The position numbers and the translations under genes are program-made. DNA of 64,000 bases from Symsagittifera roscoffensis. Lineage: Eukaryota > Xenacoelomorpha > Acoela > Convolutidae. This document shows, piece after piece, positions 1-12,500 of this stretch. Under the pieces are notes generated by a model. That model was not told the origin of the DNA. It saw only the letters and a list, made by a program, of their open reading frames with translations, and ran no database searches. The DNA is taken from the NCBI RefSeq assembly GCF_963678635.1, contig NC_087067.1, positions 57,762,388 to 57,826,387 of the forward strand. The letters are read 5' to 3'. Each line of letters starts with the position of its first letter. Position 1 is the stretch's first letter.

Positions 1-283
1 TTCGTTCGAAAAAAATTTTCGTCACAGTACTGGCAGTTTTTCTTTCTTTTTGGTCTTGACTACCAGACATTATTTGAGTTTTCACAAATTTGAAAGGCAG
101 TGGTGCCTTTTTGGGTTAGGTGATGCCTTTATAACTTGTTAAGGGTACCTGGGAAGGCTTAATTATTGATTTCACTTTTTTTTCCTGGAATCATGTCTTT
201 TTATGTGTCTATCAGTGATGCGGTTTTTCTCGTTACAAGTTTTTCCATTTTTGATCCAAGTGACTGGTTGACATAGTTTTTTT

Positions 284-641
284 GATGTGCTCATTTTTGT
301 TCTTTTATTCAATTCTACTAGTGTTGCGATTGTTGCACTAGCAAATTCGCGCTGGAGTGTGTTTTTCTCAATAAAGTTGTCACAAATTGGTAGTTTCCAC
401 TTGCTTTTGGTCTTGGCTACTGAATGTTTCTTCAGTTTTGACATCTTTGAAATACCCAGTGACGCTGTTTCCGGGTGTTAATGCGTTTGTGACGTGTCGA
501 CGGTTCCTGGGAGTACTAAGTTTTTAATTTTGCTTTTTATGTTTCTGAAATATGTCTTTTTTGTGTTCATCTTTGATGCGATTTTTTGTGGTACAATTTT
601 TTTCGTTTTTGAGGACAGTGTGTGGCTAGTTAAGTCATCTT
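284..641 (+). repeat. Representative A1 monomer of satellite A
   Basis: First half of the dimer, 358 bp in this copy. Landmarks in order: GATGTGCTCA at the start, TTGCGATTGTTGCAC, an EcoRI-centred palindrome GCGAATTCGC, CTCAATAAAGTTGTCAC, GGTCTTGGCTACTGAATG, ATACCCAGCGACGC, GTTCCTGGGAGTACTAAG, TGATGCG followed by a T-run, and GAGGACAGTGTGTGGCTAG near the end. The homologous points in A2 (see the A2 entry) fall in the same order at similar spacing, so the two halves share an ancestor. A1 carries the EcoRI site and A2 normally does not. Confidence 0.95.
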
Positions 642-1007
642 GATGTGTTCATTGTTGTTTCATTCGTCAAATTTACTGGTTAGGCGATAGTTGCAGAAGC
701 GAATTTGCGCTGTGCTGATTTTTTGTTCGAAAAAATTTTTCGTCACAGTACTGGCAGTTTTTCTTTCTTTTTGGTCTTGACTACCAGACATTATTTGAGT
801 TTTCACAAACTTGAAAGGCAGTGGTGCCTTTTTGCGTTAGATGATGCCTTTATAATTTGTTAAGGGTACCTGGGAAGGCTTAATTATTGATTTCACTTTT
901 TTTTTCCTGGAATCATGTCTTTTTATGTGTCTATCAGTGATGCGGTTTTTCTCGTTACAAGTTTTTCCATTTTTGATCAAAGTGACTGGTTGACATAGTT
1001 TTTTTTT
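642..1007 (+). repeat. Representative A2 monomer of satellite A
   Basis: Second half of the dimer, 366 bp in this copy. It starts GATGTGTTCA (compare GATGTGCTCA in A1) and then shows GCGAATTTGCGCTG (A1: GCGAATTCGCGCTG), GTCACAGTACTGGCAG (A1: GTCACAAATTGGTAG), GGTCTTGACTACCAGAC (A1: GGTCTTGGCTACTGAAT), GGGTACCTGGGAAGGCTTA (A1: GGTTCCTGGGAGTACTAA), ATGTCTTTTTATGTGTCTA (A1: ATGTCTTTTTTGTGTTCA), GTGATGCGG, and a final TGACATAG plus T-run. By eye, identity to A1 is roughly two thirds overall and higher in the last 110 bp, far below the identity between successive dimers. The A-tract after TTCG varies: CGAAAAAATTTTTCG in the first 15 kb, CGAAAAAAATGTCG in most later copies. Confidence 0.95.
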
Positions 1008-4000
1008 GATGTGCTCATTTTTGTTCTTTTATTCAATTCTACTAATGTTGCGATTGTTGCACTAGCGAATTCGCGATGGAGTGATTTGTCTCAATAAAGT
1101 TGTCACAAATTGGTAGTTTCCACTATCTTTTGGTCCTGGCTACTGAATGTTTCTTCAGTTTTGACATCTTTGAAATACCCAGCGACGCTTTTTCCGGGTG
1201 TTAATGCGTTGTGGACGTGTCGAGGGTTCCTGGGAGTACTAAGTTTTTAATTTTGGTATTTATGTTTCTGAATTATGTCTTTTTTGCGTTCATCTTTGAT
1301 GCGATTTTTTGTGGTACAAATTTTTTCATTTTTGAGGACAGTGTGTGGCTAGTTTAGTCATCTTGATGTGTTCATTGTTGTTTCATTCGTCAAAGTTACT
1401 GGTTAGGCGATAGTTGCAGAAGCGAATTTGCGCTGTGCTGATTTTTTGTTTGAAAAAATTTTTCGTCACAGTACTGGCAGTTTTTCTTTCTTTTTGGTCT
1501 TGACTACCAGACATTATTTGAGTTTTCACAAACTTGAAAGGCAGTGGTGCCTTTTTGCGTTAGGTGATGCCTTTATAACATGTTAAGGGTACCTGGGAAG
1601 GCTTAATTATTGATTTCACTTTTTTTTTCCTGGAATCATGTCTTTGTATGTGTCTATCAGTGATGCGGTTTTTCTCGTTACAAGTTTTTCCATTTTTGAT
1701 CAAAGTGACTGGTTGACATAGTTTTTTTGATGTGCTCATTTTTGTTCTTTTATTCAATTCTACTAGTGTTGCGATTGTTGCACTAGCGAATTCGCGCTGG
1801 AGTGTTTTTTTCTCAATAAAGTTGTCATAAATTGGTAGTTTCCACTTGCTTTTGGTCTTGGCTACTGAATGTTTCTTCAGTTTTGACATCTTTGAAATAC
1901 CCAGCGACGCTTTTTCCGGGTGTTAATGCGTTGTGGACAGGTCGACGGTTCCTGGGAGTACTATGTTTTTAATTTTGCTATTTATGTTTCTGAAATATGT
2001 CTTTTTTTGTGTTCATCTTTGATGCGATTTTTTTTGGTACAAATTTTTTCATTTTTGAGGACACTGTGTGGCTAGTTAAGTCATCTTGATGTGTTCATTG
2101 TTGTTTCATTCGTCAAAGTTACTGGTTAGGCGATAGTTGCAGAAGCGAATTTGCGCTGTGGTGATTTTTTGTTCGAAAAAATTTTTCGTCACAGTACTGG
2201 CAGTTTTTCTTTCTTTTTGGTCTTGACTTCCATACATTATTTGAATTTTCACAAATTTGAAAGACAGTGGTGCCTTTTTGGGTTAGGTGATGCCTTTATA
2301 ACTTGTTAAGGGTACCTGGGAAGGCTTAATTATTGATTTCACTTTTTGTTTCCTGGAATCATGTCTTTTTATGTGTCTATCAGTGATGCGGTTTTTCTCG
2401 TTACAAGTTTTTCCATTTTTGATCAAAGTGACTGGTTGACATAGTTTTTTTGATGTGCTCATTTTTGTTCTTTTATTCAATTCTACTAGTGTTGCGATTG
2501 TTGCACTAGCGAATTCGCGCTGGAGTGTTTTTTTCTCAATAAAGTTGTCACAAATTGGTAGTTTCCACTTGCTTTTGGTCTTGGCTACTGAATGTTTCTT
2601 CAGTTTTGACATCTTTGAAATACCCAGCGACGCTTTTTCCGGGTGTTAATGCGTTGTGGACGTGTCGACGGTTCCTGGGAGTACTAAGTTTTTAATTTTG
2701 CTCTTTATGTTTCTGAAATATGTCTTTTTTGTGTTCATCTTTGATGCGATTTTTTGTGGTAAAATTTTTTTCGTTTTTGAGGACAGTGTGTGGCTAGTTA
2801 AGTCATCTTGATGTGTTCATTGTTGTTTCATTCGTCAAAGTTACTGGTTAGGCGATAGTTGCAGAAGCGAATTTGCGCTGTGTTGATTTTCTATTCGAAA
2901 AAATTTTTCGTCACAGTACTGGCAGTTTTTCTTTCTTTTTGGTCTTGACTACCAGACATTATTTGAATTTTTACAAATTTGAAAGACAGTGGTGCCTTTT
3001 TGGGTTAAGTGATGCCTTTATAACTTGTTAAGGGTACCTGGGAAGGCTTAATTATTGATTTCACTTTTTTTTTCCTGGAATCATGTCTTTTTATGTGTCT
3101 ATCAGTGATGCGGTTTTTCTCGTTACAAGTTTTTCCATTTTTGATCAAAGTGACTGGTTGACATAGTTTTTTTGATGTGCTCATTTTTGTTCTTTTATTC
3201 AATTCTACTAGTGTTGCGATTGTTGCACTAGCGAATTCGCGCTGGAGTGTTTTTTTCTCAATAAAGTTGTCACAAATTGGTAGTTTCCACTTGCTTTTGG
3301 TCTTGGCTACTGAATGTTTCTTCAGTTTTGACATCTTTGAAATACCCAGCGACGCTTTTTCCGAGTGTTAATGCGTTTTGGACGTGTCGACGGTTCCTGG
3401 GAGTACTAAGTTTTTAATTTTGCTATTTATGTTTCTGAAATATGTCTTTTTTTGTGTTCATCTTTGATGCGATTTTTTTTGGTACAAATTTTTTCATTTT
3501 TGAGGACAGTGTGTGGCTAGTTAAGTCATCTTGATGTTTTCATTGTTGTTTCATTCGTCAAAGTTACTGGTTAGGCGATAGTTGCAGAAGCGAATTTGCG
3601 CTGTGGTGAATTTTTGTTCGAAAAAATTTTTCGTCACAGTACTGGCAGTTTTTCTTTCTTTTTGGTCTTGACTACCAGACATTATTTGAATTTTCACAAA
3701 TTTGAAAGACAGTGGTGCCTTTTTGGGTTAGGTGATGCCTTTATAACTTGTTAAGGGTACCTGGGAAGGCTTAGTTTTTAATTTCACTTTTTTTTCCTGG
3801 AATCATGTCTTTTTATGTGTCTATCAGTGATGCGGTTTTTCTCGTTACAAGTTTTTCCATTTTTGATCAAAGTGACTGGTTGACATAGTTTTTTTGATGA
3901 GCTCATTTTTGTTCTTTTATTCAATTCTACTAGTGTTGCGATTGTTGCACTAGCGAATTCGCGCTGGGGTGTTTTTTTCTCAATAAAGTTGTCACAAATT

Positions 4001-4257
4001 GGTAGTTTCCACTTGCTTTTGGTCTTCGCTACTGAATGTTTCTTCAGTTTTGACATCTTTGAAATACCCAGCGACGCTTTTTCCGAGTGTTAATGTTTTG
4101 TGGACGTATCGACGGTTCCTGTGAGTACTAAGTTTTTAATTTTGCTATTTATGTTTCTGAAATATGTCTTTTTTGTGTTCATCTTTGATGCGATTTTTTT
4201 TGGTACAAATTTTTTCATTTTTGAGGACAGTGTGTGGCTAGTTAAGTCATCTTGATG

Positions 4258-6255
4258 TGTTCATTGTTGTTTCAATCGTCAAAGTTACTGGTTAGGCGAT
4301 AGTTGCAGAAGCGAATTTGCGCTGTGTTGATTTTCTGTTCGAAAAAATTTTTCGTCACAGTACTGGCAGTTTTTCTTTCTTTTTGGTTTTGACTACCAGA
4401 CATTATTTGAATTTTCACAAATTTGAAAGACAGTGGTGCCTTTTTGGGTTAGGTGATGCCTTAATAACTTGATAAGGGTACCTGGGAAGGGTTAATTATT
4501 GATTTCACTTTTTTTTTTCCTGGAATCATGTCTTTTTATGTGTCTATCAGTGATGCGGTTTTTCTCGTTACAAGTTTTTCCATTTTTGATCAAAGTGACT
4601 GGTTGACATAGATTTTTCGATGTGCTCATTTTTGTTCTTTTATTCAATTCTACTAGTGTTGCGATTGTTGCACTAGCGATTTTGCGCTGGAGTGTTTTTT
4701 TCTCAATAAAGTTGTCACAAATTGGTAGTTTCCACTTGCTTTTGGTCTTGGCTACTGAATGTCTCTTCAGTTTTGACATCTTTGAAATACCCAGCGACGC
4801 TTTTTCCGAGTGTTAATGCGTTGTGGACGTGTCGACGGTTCCTGGGAGTACTAAGTTTTTAATTTTGCTATTTATGTTTCTGAAATATGTCTTTTTTTTG
4901 TGTTCATCTTTGATGCGATTTTTTTTGGTACAAATTTTTTCATTTTTGAGGACAGTGTGTGGCTAGTTAAGTCATCTTGATGTTTTCATTGTTGTTTCAT
5001 TCGTCAAAGTTACTGGTTAGGCGATAGTTGCAGACGCGAATTTGCGCTGTGGTGATTTTTTGTTCGAAAAAATTTTTCGTCACAGTACTGGCAGTTTTTC
5101 TTTCTTTTTGGTCTTGACTACCAGACATTATTTGAGTTTTCACAAACTTGAAAGGCAGTGGTGCCTTTTTGCGTTAGATGATGCCTTTATAACTTGTTAA
5201 GGGTACCTGGGAAAGCTTAATTATTGATTTCACTTTTTTTTTCCTGGAAACATGTCTTTTTATGTGTCTATCAGTAATGCGGTTTTTCTCGTTACAAGTT
5301 TTTCCATTTTTGATCAAAGTGACTGGTTGACATAGATTTTTTGATGTGCTCATTTCTGTTCTTTTATTCAATTCTACTAGAGTTGCGATTGTTGCACGAG
5401 CGATTTTGCGCTGGAGTGTTTTTTTCTCAATAAAGTTGTCACAAATTGGTAGTTTCCACTTGCTTTTGGTCTTGGCTACTGAATGTTTCTTCAGTTTTGA
5501 CATCTTTGAAATACCCAGCGACGCTTTTTGGGGTGTTAATGCGTTGTGGACGTGTCGACGGTTCCTGGGAGTACTAAGTTTTTAATTTTGCTTTTTTTGT
5601 TTCTGAAATATGTCTTTTTTGTGTTCATCTTTGATGCGATTTTTTGTGGTACAAATTTTTTTGTTTTTGAGGACAGTGTGTGGCTAGTTAAGTCATCTTG
5701 ATGTGTTCATTGTTGTTTCATTCGTCAAAGTTACTGGTTAGGCGATAGTTGCAGAAGCGAATTTGCGCTGTGGTGATTTTTTGTTCGAAAAATTTTTCGT
5801 CACAGTACTGGCAGTTTTTCTTTCTTTTTGGTCTTGACAACCAGACCTTATTTGAGTTTTCACAAATTTGAAAGGCAGTGGTGCCTTTTTGGGTTTTGTG
5901 ATGCCTTTATAACTTGTTAAGGGTACCTGGGAAGGCTTAACTATTGATTTCACTTTTTTTTTACTGGAATCATGTCTTTTTATGTGTCTATCAGTGATGC
6001 GGTTTTTCTCGTTACAAGTTTTTCCATTTTTGATCACAGTGACTGGTTGACAAAGTTTTTTTGATGTGCTCATTTTTGTTCATTTATTCAAATCTACTAG
6101 TTTTGCGATTGTTGCACTCGCGAATTCGCGCTGGAGTGTTTTTGTCTCAATAAAGTTGTCACAAATTGGTAGTTTCCACTTGCTTTTGGTCTTGGCTACT
6201 GAATGTTTCTTCAGTTTTGACATCTTTGAAATACCCAGCGACGCTTTTTCCGGGT
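4258..6255 (+). repeat. Internal three-dimer duplication, first copy
   Basis: About 2.0 kb nearly identical to 6425-8421 at an offset of 2167 bp. Shared private variants include TTTCAATCGTCAAAG at the left end, the EcoRI-less GCGATTTTGCGC in two consecutive A1 monomers, AGACGCGAATTTGCG, and TTTTGCGATTGTTGCACTCG in the third A1. The duplicated copies are separated by a patch (6256-6424) that instead matches 2640-2810, so the boundary looks like a conversion or crossover patch rather than a simple tandem joint. Confidence 0.85.
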
Positions 6256-6424
6256 GTTAATGCGTTGTGGACGTGTCGACTGTTCCTGGGAGTACTAAGT
6301 TTTTAATTTTGCTCTTTATGTTTCTGAAATATGTCTTTTTTGTGTTCATCTTTGATGCGATTTTTTGTGGTAAAATTTTTTTCGTTTTTGAGGACAGTGT
6401 GTGGCTAGTTAAGTCATCTTGATG

Positions 6425-8421
6425 TGTTCATTGTTGTTTCAATCGTCAAAGTTACTGGTTAGGCGATAGTTGCAGAAGCGAATTTGCGTTGTGTTGATTT
6501 TCTGTTCGAAAAAATTTTTCGTCACAGTACTGGCAGTTTTTCTTTCTTTTTGGTTTTGACTACCAGACATTATTTGAATTTTCACAAATTTGAAAGACAG
6601 TGGTGCCTTTTTGGGTTAGGTGATGCCTTAATAACTTGATAAGGGTACCTGGGAAGGGTTAATTATTGATTTCACTTTTTTTTTTCCTGGAATCATGTCT
6701 TTTTATGTGTCTATCAGTGATGCGGTTTTTCTCGTTACAAGTTTTTCCATTTTTGATCAAAGTGACTGGTTGACATAGATTTTTTGATGTGCTCATTTTT
6801 GTTCTTTTATTCAATTCTACTAGTGTTGCGATTGTTGCACTAGCGATTTTGCGCTGGAGTGTTTTTTTCTCAATAAAGTTGTCACAAATTGGTAGTTTCC
6901 ACTTGCTTTTGGTCTTGGCTACTGAATGTCTCTTCAGTTTTGACATCTTTGAAATACCCAGCGACGCTTTTTCCGAGTGTTAATGCGTTGTGGACGTGTC
7001 GACGGTTCCTGGGAGTACTAAGTTTTTAATTTTGCTATTTATGTTTCTGAAATATGTCTTTTTTTTGTGTTCATCTTTGATGCGATTTTTTTTGGTACAA
7101 ATTTTTTCATTTTTGAGGACAGTGTGTGGCTAGTTAAGTCATCTTGATGTTTTCATTGTTGTTTCATTCGTCAAAGTTACTGGTTAGGCGATAGTTGCAG
7201 ACGCGAATTTGCGCTGTGGTGATTTTTTGTTCGAAAAAATTTTTCGTCACAGTACTGGCAGTTTTTTTTTCTTTTTGGTCTTGACTACCAGACATTATTT
7301 GAGTTTTCACAAACTTGAAAGGCAGTGGTGCCTTTTTGCGTTAGATGATGCCTTTATAACTTGTTAAGGGTACCTGGGAAAGCTTAATTATTGATTTCAC
7401 TTTTTTTTCCTGGAAACATGTCTTTTTATGTGTCTATCAGTAATGCGGTTTTTCTCGTTACAAGTTTTTCCATTTTTGATCAAAGTGACTGGTTGACATA
7501 GATTTTTTGATGTGCTCATTTCTGTTCTTTTATTCAATTCTACTAGCGTTGCGATTGTTGCACGAGCGATTTTGCGCTGGAGTGTTTTTTTCTCAATAAA
7601 GTTGTCACAAATTGGTAGTTTCCACTTGCTTTTGGTCTTGGCTACTGAATGTTTCTTCAGTTTTGACATCTTTGAAATACGCAGCGACGCTTTTTGGGGT
7701 GTTAATGCGTTGTGGACGGGTCGACGGTTCCTGGGAGTACTAAGTTTTTAATTTTGCTTTTTTTGTTTCTGAAATATGTCTTTTTTGTGTTCATCTTTGA
7801 TGCGATTTTTTGTGGTACAAATTTTTTTGTTTTTGAGGACAGTGTGTGGCTAGTTAAGTCATCTTGATGTGTTCATTGTTGTTTCATTCGTCAAAGTTAC
7901 TGGTTAGGCGATAGTTGCAGAAGCGAATTTGCGCTGTGGTGATTTTTTGTTCGAAAAATTTTTCGTCACAGTACTGGCAGTTTTTCTTTCTTTTTGGTCT
8001 TGACAACCAGACCTTATTTGAGTTTTCACAAATTTGAAAGGCAGTGGTGCCTTTTTGGGTTTGGTGATGCCTTTATAACTTGTTAAGGGTACCTGGGAAG
8101 GCTTAACTATTGATTTCACTTTTTTTTTACTGGAATCATGTCTTTTTATGTGTCTATCAGTGATGCGGTTTTTCTCGTTACAAGTTTTTCCATTTTTGAT
8201 CACAGTGACTGGTTGACAAAGTTTTTTTGATGTGCTCATTTTTGTTCATTTATTCAAATCTACTAGTTTTGCGATTGTTGCACTCGCGAATTCGCGCTGG
8301 AGTGTTTTTGTCTCAATAAAGTTGTCACAAATTGGTAGTTTCCACTTGCTTTTGGTCTTGGCTACTGAATGTTTCTTCAGTTTTGACATCTTTGAAATAC
8401 CCAGCGACGCTTTTTCGGGGT
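6425..8421 (+). repeat. Internal three-dimer duplication, second copy
   Basis: Second copy of the 2167-bp-offset duplication. It diverges from the first copy at 8421, where the first copy continues with GTGGACGTGTCGAC and this copy continues with GTGGCTATGCTGAAAG. The downstream block 9530-15110 has only one copy of this segment, followed by the GCTATGCTGAAAG continuation, so the extra copy is either gained here or lost there. Confidence 0.85.
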
Positions 8422-9529
8422 GTTAATGCGTTGTGGCTATGCTGAAAGTTCCTGGGAGTTTTATGTTTTTGATTTTGGTGTTATTGTTTCTGAAATATAT
8501 CTTTTTCTGTGTTCATCTGTTATGCGGTTTTTTGTGGTACAAGTTTTTTTCATTTTTGAGGACAGTATGTGGCTAGTTAAGTCATCTTGATGTGTTCATT
8601 ATTGTTTCATTCGTCAAATCTACTAGGAAAGCGATAGTTGCAGAAGCGAATTTGCGCTGTGGTGAGTTTTTATTCAAAAAAAATATCGTCACATTACTGG
8701 CATTTTTTCTTTCTTTTTGGTCTTGACTACCACACATTATTTGAGTTTTCACAAATTTGAAAGGCAGTGGTGCCTTTTTGGATTTGGTGATGCCTTTATA
8801 ACTTGTTAAGGGTACCTGGGAAGGCCTAATTATTGATTTCACATTTTTTACTGGAATCATGTCTTTTTATGTGTCTATCAGTGATGCGGTTTTTCTCGTT
8901 ACAAGTTTTTCCATTTTTGATAACAGTGACTAGTTGACATAGTTTTTTCGATGTGCTCATTTTTGTTAATTTATTCAATTCTACTAGTGTTGCGATTGTT
9001 GCACTAGCGAATTCGCGCTGGAGTGTTATTTTCTCAATAAAGTTGTCACAAATTGGTAGTTTCCACTTGCTTTTGGTCTTGGCTACTGAATGTTTCTTCA
9101 GTTTTGACGTCTTTGAATTACCCAGCGACGCTTTTTCGGGGTGTTAATGCGTTTTCGCCATGCTGACGGTTCCTGGGAGTACTAAGTTTTTGATTTTGGT
9201 GTTAATGTTTCTGGAATATGTCTTTTTCTGTGTTCATCTTTTATGCGGTTTTTTGTGCTACAAATTTTTTCATTTTTGAGGACAGTGTGTGGCTAATTAA
9301 GTCATATTGATGTGTTCATTGTTGTTTCATTCGTCAAATCTACTGGTTAGGCGATAGTTGCAGAAGCGAATTTGCGCTGTGGTGATTTTTTGTTCGAAAA
9401 AATTTTTCGTCACAGTACTGGCAGTTTTTCTTTCTTTTTGGTCTTGACTTCCATACATTATTTGAATTTTCACAAATTTGAAAGACAGTGGTGCCTTTTT
9501 GGGTTAGGTGATGCCTTTATAACTTGTTA

Positions 9530-12500
9530 AGGGTACCTGGGAAGGCTTAATTATTGATTTCACTTTTTTTTTCCTGGAATCATGTCTTTTTATGTGTCTA
9601 TCAGTGATGCGGTTTTTCTCGTTACAAGTTTTTCCATTTTTGATCAAAGTGACTGGTTGACATAGTTTTTTTGATGTGCTCATTTTTGTTCTTTTATTCA
9701 ATTATACTAGTGTTGCGATTGTTGCACTAGCGAATTCGCGCTGGAGTGTTTTTTTCTCAATAAAGTTGTCATAAATTGGTAGTTTCCACTTGCTTTTGGT
9801 CTTGGCTACTGAATGTTTCTTCAGTTTTGACATCTTTGAAATACCCAGCGACGCTTTTTCCGGGTGTTAATGCGTTGTGGACGTGTCGACGGTTCCTGGG
9901 AGTACTATGTTTTTAATTTTGCTATTTATGTTTCTGAAATATGTCTTTTTTTGTGTTCATCTTTGATGCGATTTTTTTTGGTACAAATTTTTTCATTTTT
10001 GAGGACACTGTGTGGCTAGTTAAGTCATCTTGATGTGTTCATTGTTGTTTCATTCGTCAAAGTTACTGGTTAGGCGATAGTTGCAGAAGCGAATTTGCGC
10101 TGTGGTGATTTTTTGTTCGAAAAAATTTTTCGTCACAGTACTGGCAGTTTTTCTTTCTTTTTGGTCTTGACTTCCATACATTATTTGAATTTTCACAAAT
10201 TTGAAAGACAGTGGTGCCTTTTTGGGTTAGGTGATGCCTTTATAACTTGTTAAGGGTACCTGGGAAGGCTTAATTATTGATTTCACTTTTTTTTTCCTGG
10301 AATCATGTCTTTTTATGTGTCTATCAGTGATGCGGTTTTTCTCGTTACAAGTTTTTCCATTTTTGATCAAAGTGACTGGTTCACATAGTTTTTTTGATGT
10401 GCTCATTTTTGTTCTTTTATTCAATTCTACTAGTGTTGCGATTGTTGCACTAGCGAATTCGCGCTGGAGTGTTTTTTTCTCAATAAAGTTGTCACAAATT
10501 GGTAGTTTCCACTTGCTTTTGGTCTTGGCTACTGAATGTTTCTTCAGTTTTGACATCTTTGAAATACCCAGCGACGCTTTTTCCGGGTGTTAATGCGTTG
10601 TGAACGTGTCGACGGTTCCTGGGAGTACTATGTTTTTAATTTTGCTCTTTATGTTTCTGAAATATGTCTTTTTTGTGTTCATCTTTGATGCGATTTTTTG
10701 TGGTAAAATTTTTTTCGTTTTTGAGGACAGTGTGTGGCTAGTTAAGTCATCTTGATGTGTTCATTGTTGTTTCATTCGTCAAAGTTACTGGTTAGGCGAT
10801 AGTTGCAGAAGCGAATTTGCGCTGTGTTGATTTTCTATTCGAAAAAATTTTTCGTCACAGTACTGGCAGTTTTTCTTTCTTTTTGGTCTTGACTACCAGA
10901 CATTATTTGAATTTTTACAAATTTGAAAGACAGTGGTGCCTTTTTGGGTTAGGTGATGCCTTTATAACTTGTTAAGGGTACCTGGGAAGGCTTAATTATT
11001 GATTTCACTTTTTTTTTCCTGGAATCATGTCTTTTTATGTGTCTATCAGTGATGCGGTTTTTCTCGTTACAAGTTTTTCCATTTTTGATCAAAGTGACTG
11101 GTTGACATAGTTTTTTTGATGTGCTCATTTTTGTTCTTTTATTCAATTCTACTAGTGTTGCGATTGTTGCACTAGCGAATTCGCGCTGGAGTGTTTTTTT
11201 CTCAATAAAGTTGTCACAAATTGGTAGTTTCCACTTGCTTTTGGTCTTGGCTACTGAATGTTTCTTCAGTTTTGACATCTTTGAAATACCCAGCGACGCT
11301 TTTTCCGAGTGTTAATGCGTTGTGGACGTGTCGACGGTTCCTGGGAGTACTAAGTTTTTAATTTTGCTATTTATGTTTCTGAAATATGTCTTTTTTTGTG
11401 TTCATCTTTGATGCGATTTTTTTTGGTACAAATTTTTTCATTTTTGAGGACAGTGTGTGGCTAGTTAAGTCATCTTGATGTTTTCATTGTTGTTTCATTC
11501 GTCAAAGTTACTGGTTAGGCGATAGTTGCAGAAGCGAATTTGCGCTGTGGTGAATTTTTGTTCGAAAAAATTTTTCGTCACAGTACTGGCAGTTTTTCTT
11601 TCTTTTTGGTCTTGACTACCAGACATTATTTGAATTTTCACAAATTTGAAAGACAGTGGTGCCTTTTTGGGTTAAGTGATGCCTTTATAACTTGTTAAGG
11701 GTACCTGGGAAGGCTTAGTTTTTAATTTCACTTTTTTTTTCCTGGAATCATGTCTTTTTATGTGTCTATCAGTGATGCGGTTTTTCTCGTTACAAGTTTT
11801 TCCATTTTTGATCAAAGTGACTGGTTGACATAGTTTTTTTGATGAGCTCATTTTTGTTCTTTTATTCAATTCTACTAGTGTTGCGATTGTTGCACTAGCG
11901 AATTCGCGCTGGGGTGTTTTTTTCTCAATAAAGTTGTCACAAATTGGTAGTTTCCACTTGCTTTTGGTCTTGGCTACTGAATGTTTCTTCAGTTTTGACA
12001 TCTTTGAAATACCCAGCGACGCTTTTTCCGAGTGTTAATGTTTTGTGGACGTATCGACGGTTCCTGTGAGTACTAAGTTTTTAATTTTGCTATTTATGTT
12101 TCTGAAATATGTCTTTTTTGTGTTCATCTTTGATGCGATTTTTTTTGGTACAAATTTTTTCATTTTTGAGGACAGTGTGTGGCTAGTTAAGTCATCTTGA
12201 TGTGTTCATTGTTGTTTCAATCGTCAAAGTTACTGGTTAGGCGATAGTTGCAGAAGCGAATTTGCGCTGTGTTGATTTTCTGTTCGAAAAAATTTTTCGT
12301 CACAGTACTGGCAGTTTTTCTTTCTTTTTGGTTTTGACTACCAGACATTATTTGAATTTTCACAAATTTGAAAGACAGTGGTGCCTTTTTGGGTTAGGTG
12401 ATGCCTTTATAACCTGATAAGGGTACCTGGGAAGGGTTAATTATTGATTTCACTTTTTTTTTCCTGGAATCATGTCTTTTTATGTGTCTATCAGTGATGC

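Larger units (their letters stand above)
1590..9340 (+). repeat. Multi-dimer tandem duplication, copy 1
   Basis: Variant markers in this stretch recur at 9530-15110 at an offset of 7944 bp (11 dimers) up to about 6255, and at 5777 bp (8 dimers) from about 6425 to 9340. Examples are CATAAATTGG at 1826 and 9770, the EcoRI-less GCGATTTTGCG dimers, and the run of units ending with the unusual GTGCTACAAA and GTCATATTGATG near 9255-9310. The change of offset by 2167 bp equals the internal three-dimer duplication in this copy. Most units carry SalI (GTCGAC) in the GTGTCGACGG segment, a marker confined to the first 13.5 kb of the window. Confidence 0.85.

Noticed and set aside
340-345. CENP-B box in satellite A
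   Set aside because: I looked for NTTCGNNNNANNCGGGN on both strands around the CGAATTCGCG and CCGGGTG segments and found no match to the core positions.
370-376. AATAAA in CTCAATAAAGTTGTC as a poly(A) signal
   Set aside because: It is present once per A1 with no associated gene or cleavage context, and is expected by chance in AT-rich DNA.
172-444. Minus-strand Lys-rich frames across A2 and A1
   Set aside because: The start and end of the frame change from dimer to dimer, indels are not multiples of three (720, 721, 722, 723 and 724-bp units), and stops are common in the right block. Treated as chance frames in satellite DNA.
287-481. 64-codon hydrophobic plus-strand frame (MLIFV...) present in most A1 copies
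   Set aside because: It begins at GTG, not ATG, and recurs only because A1 recurs. The T-rich strand has few stops in this frame. The 19103-21976 subfamily breaks it with a one-base loss, and no ribosome-entry or promoter context is seen.
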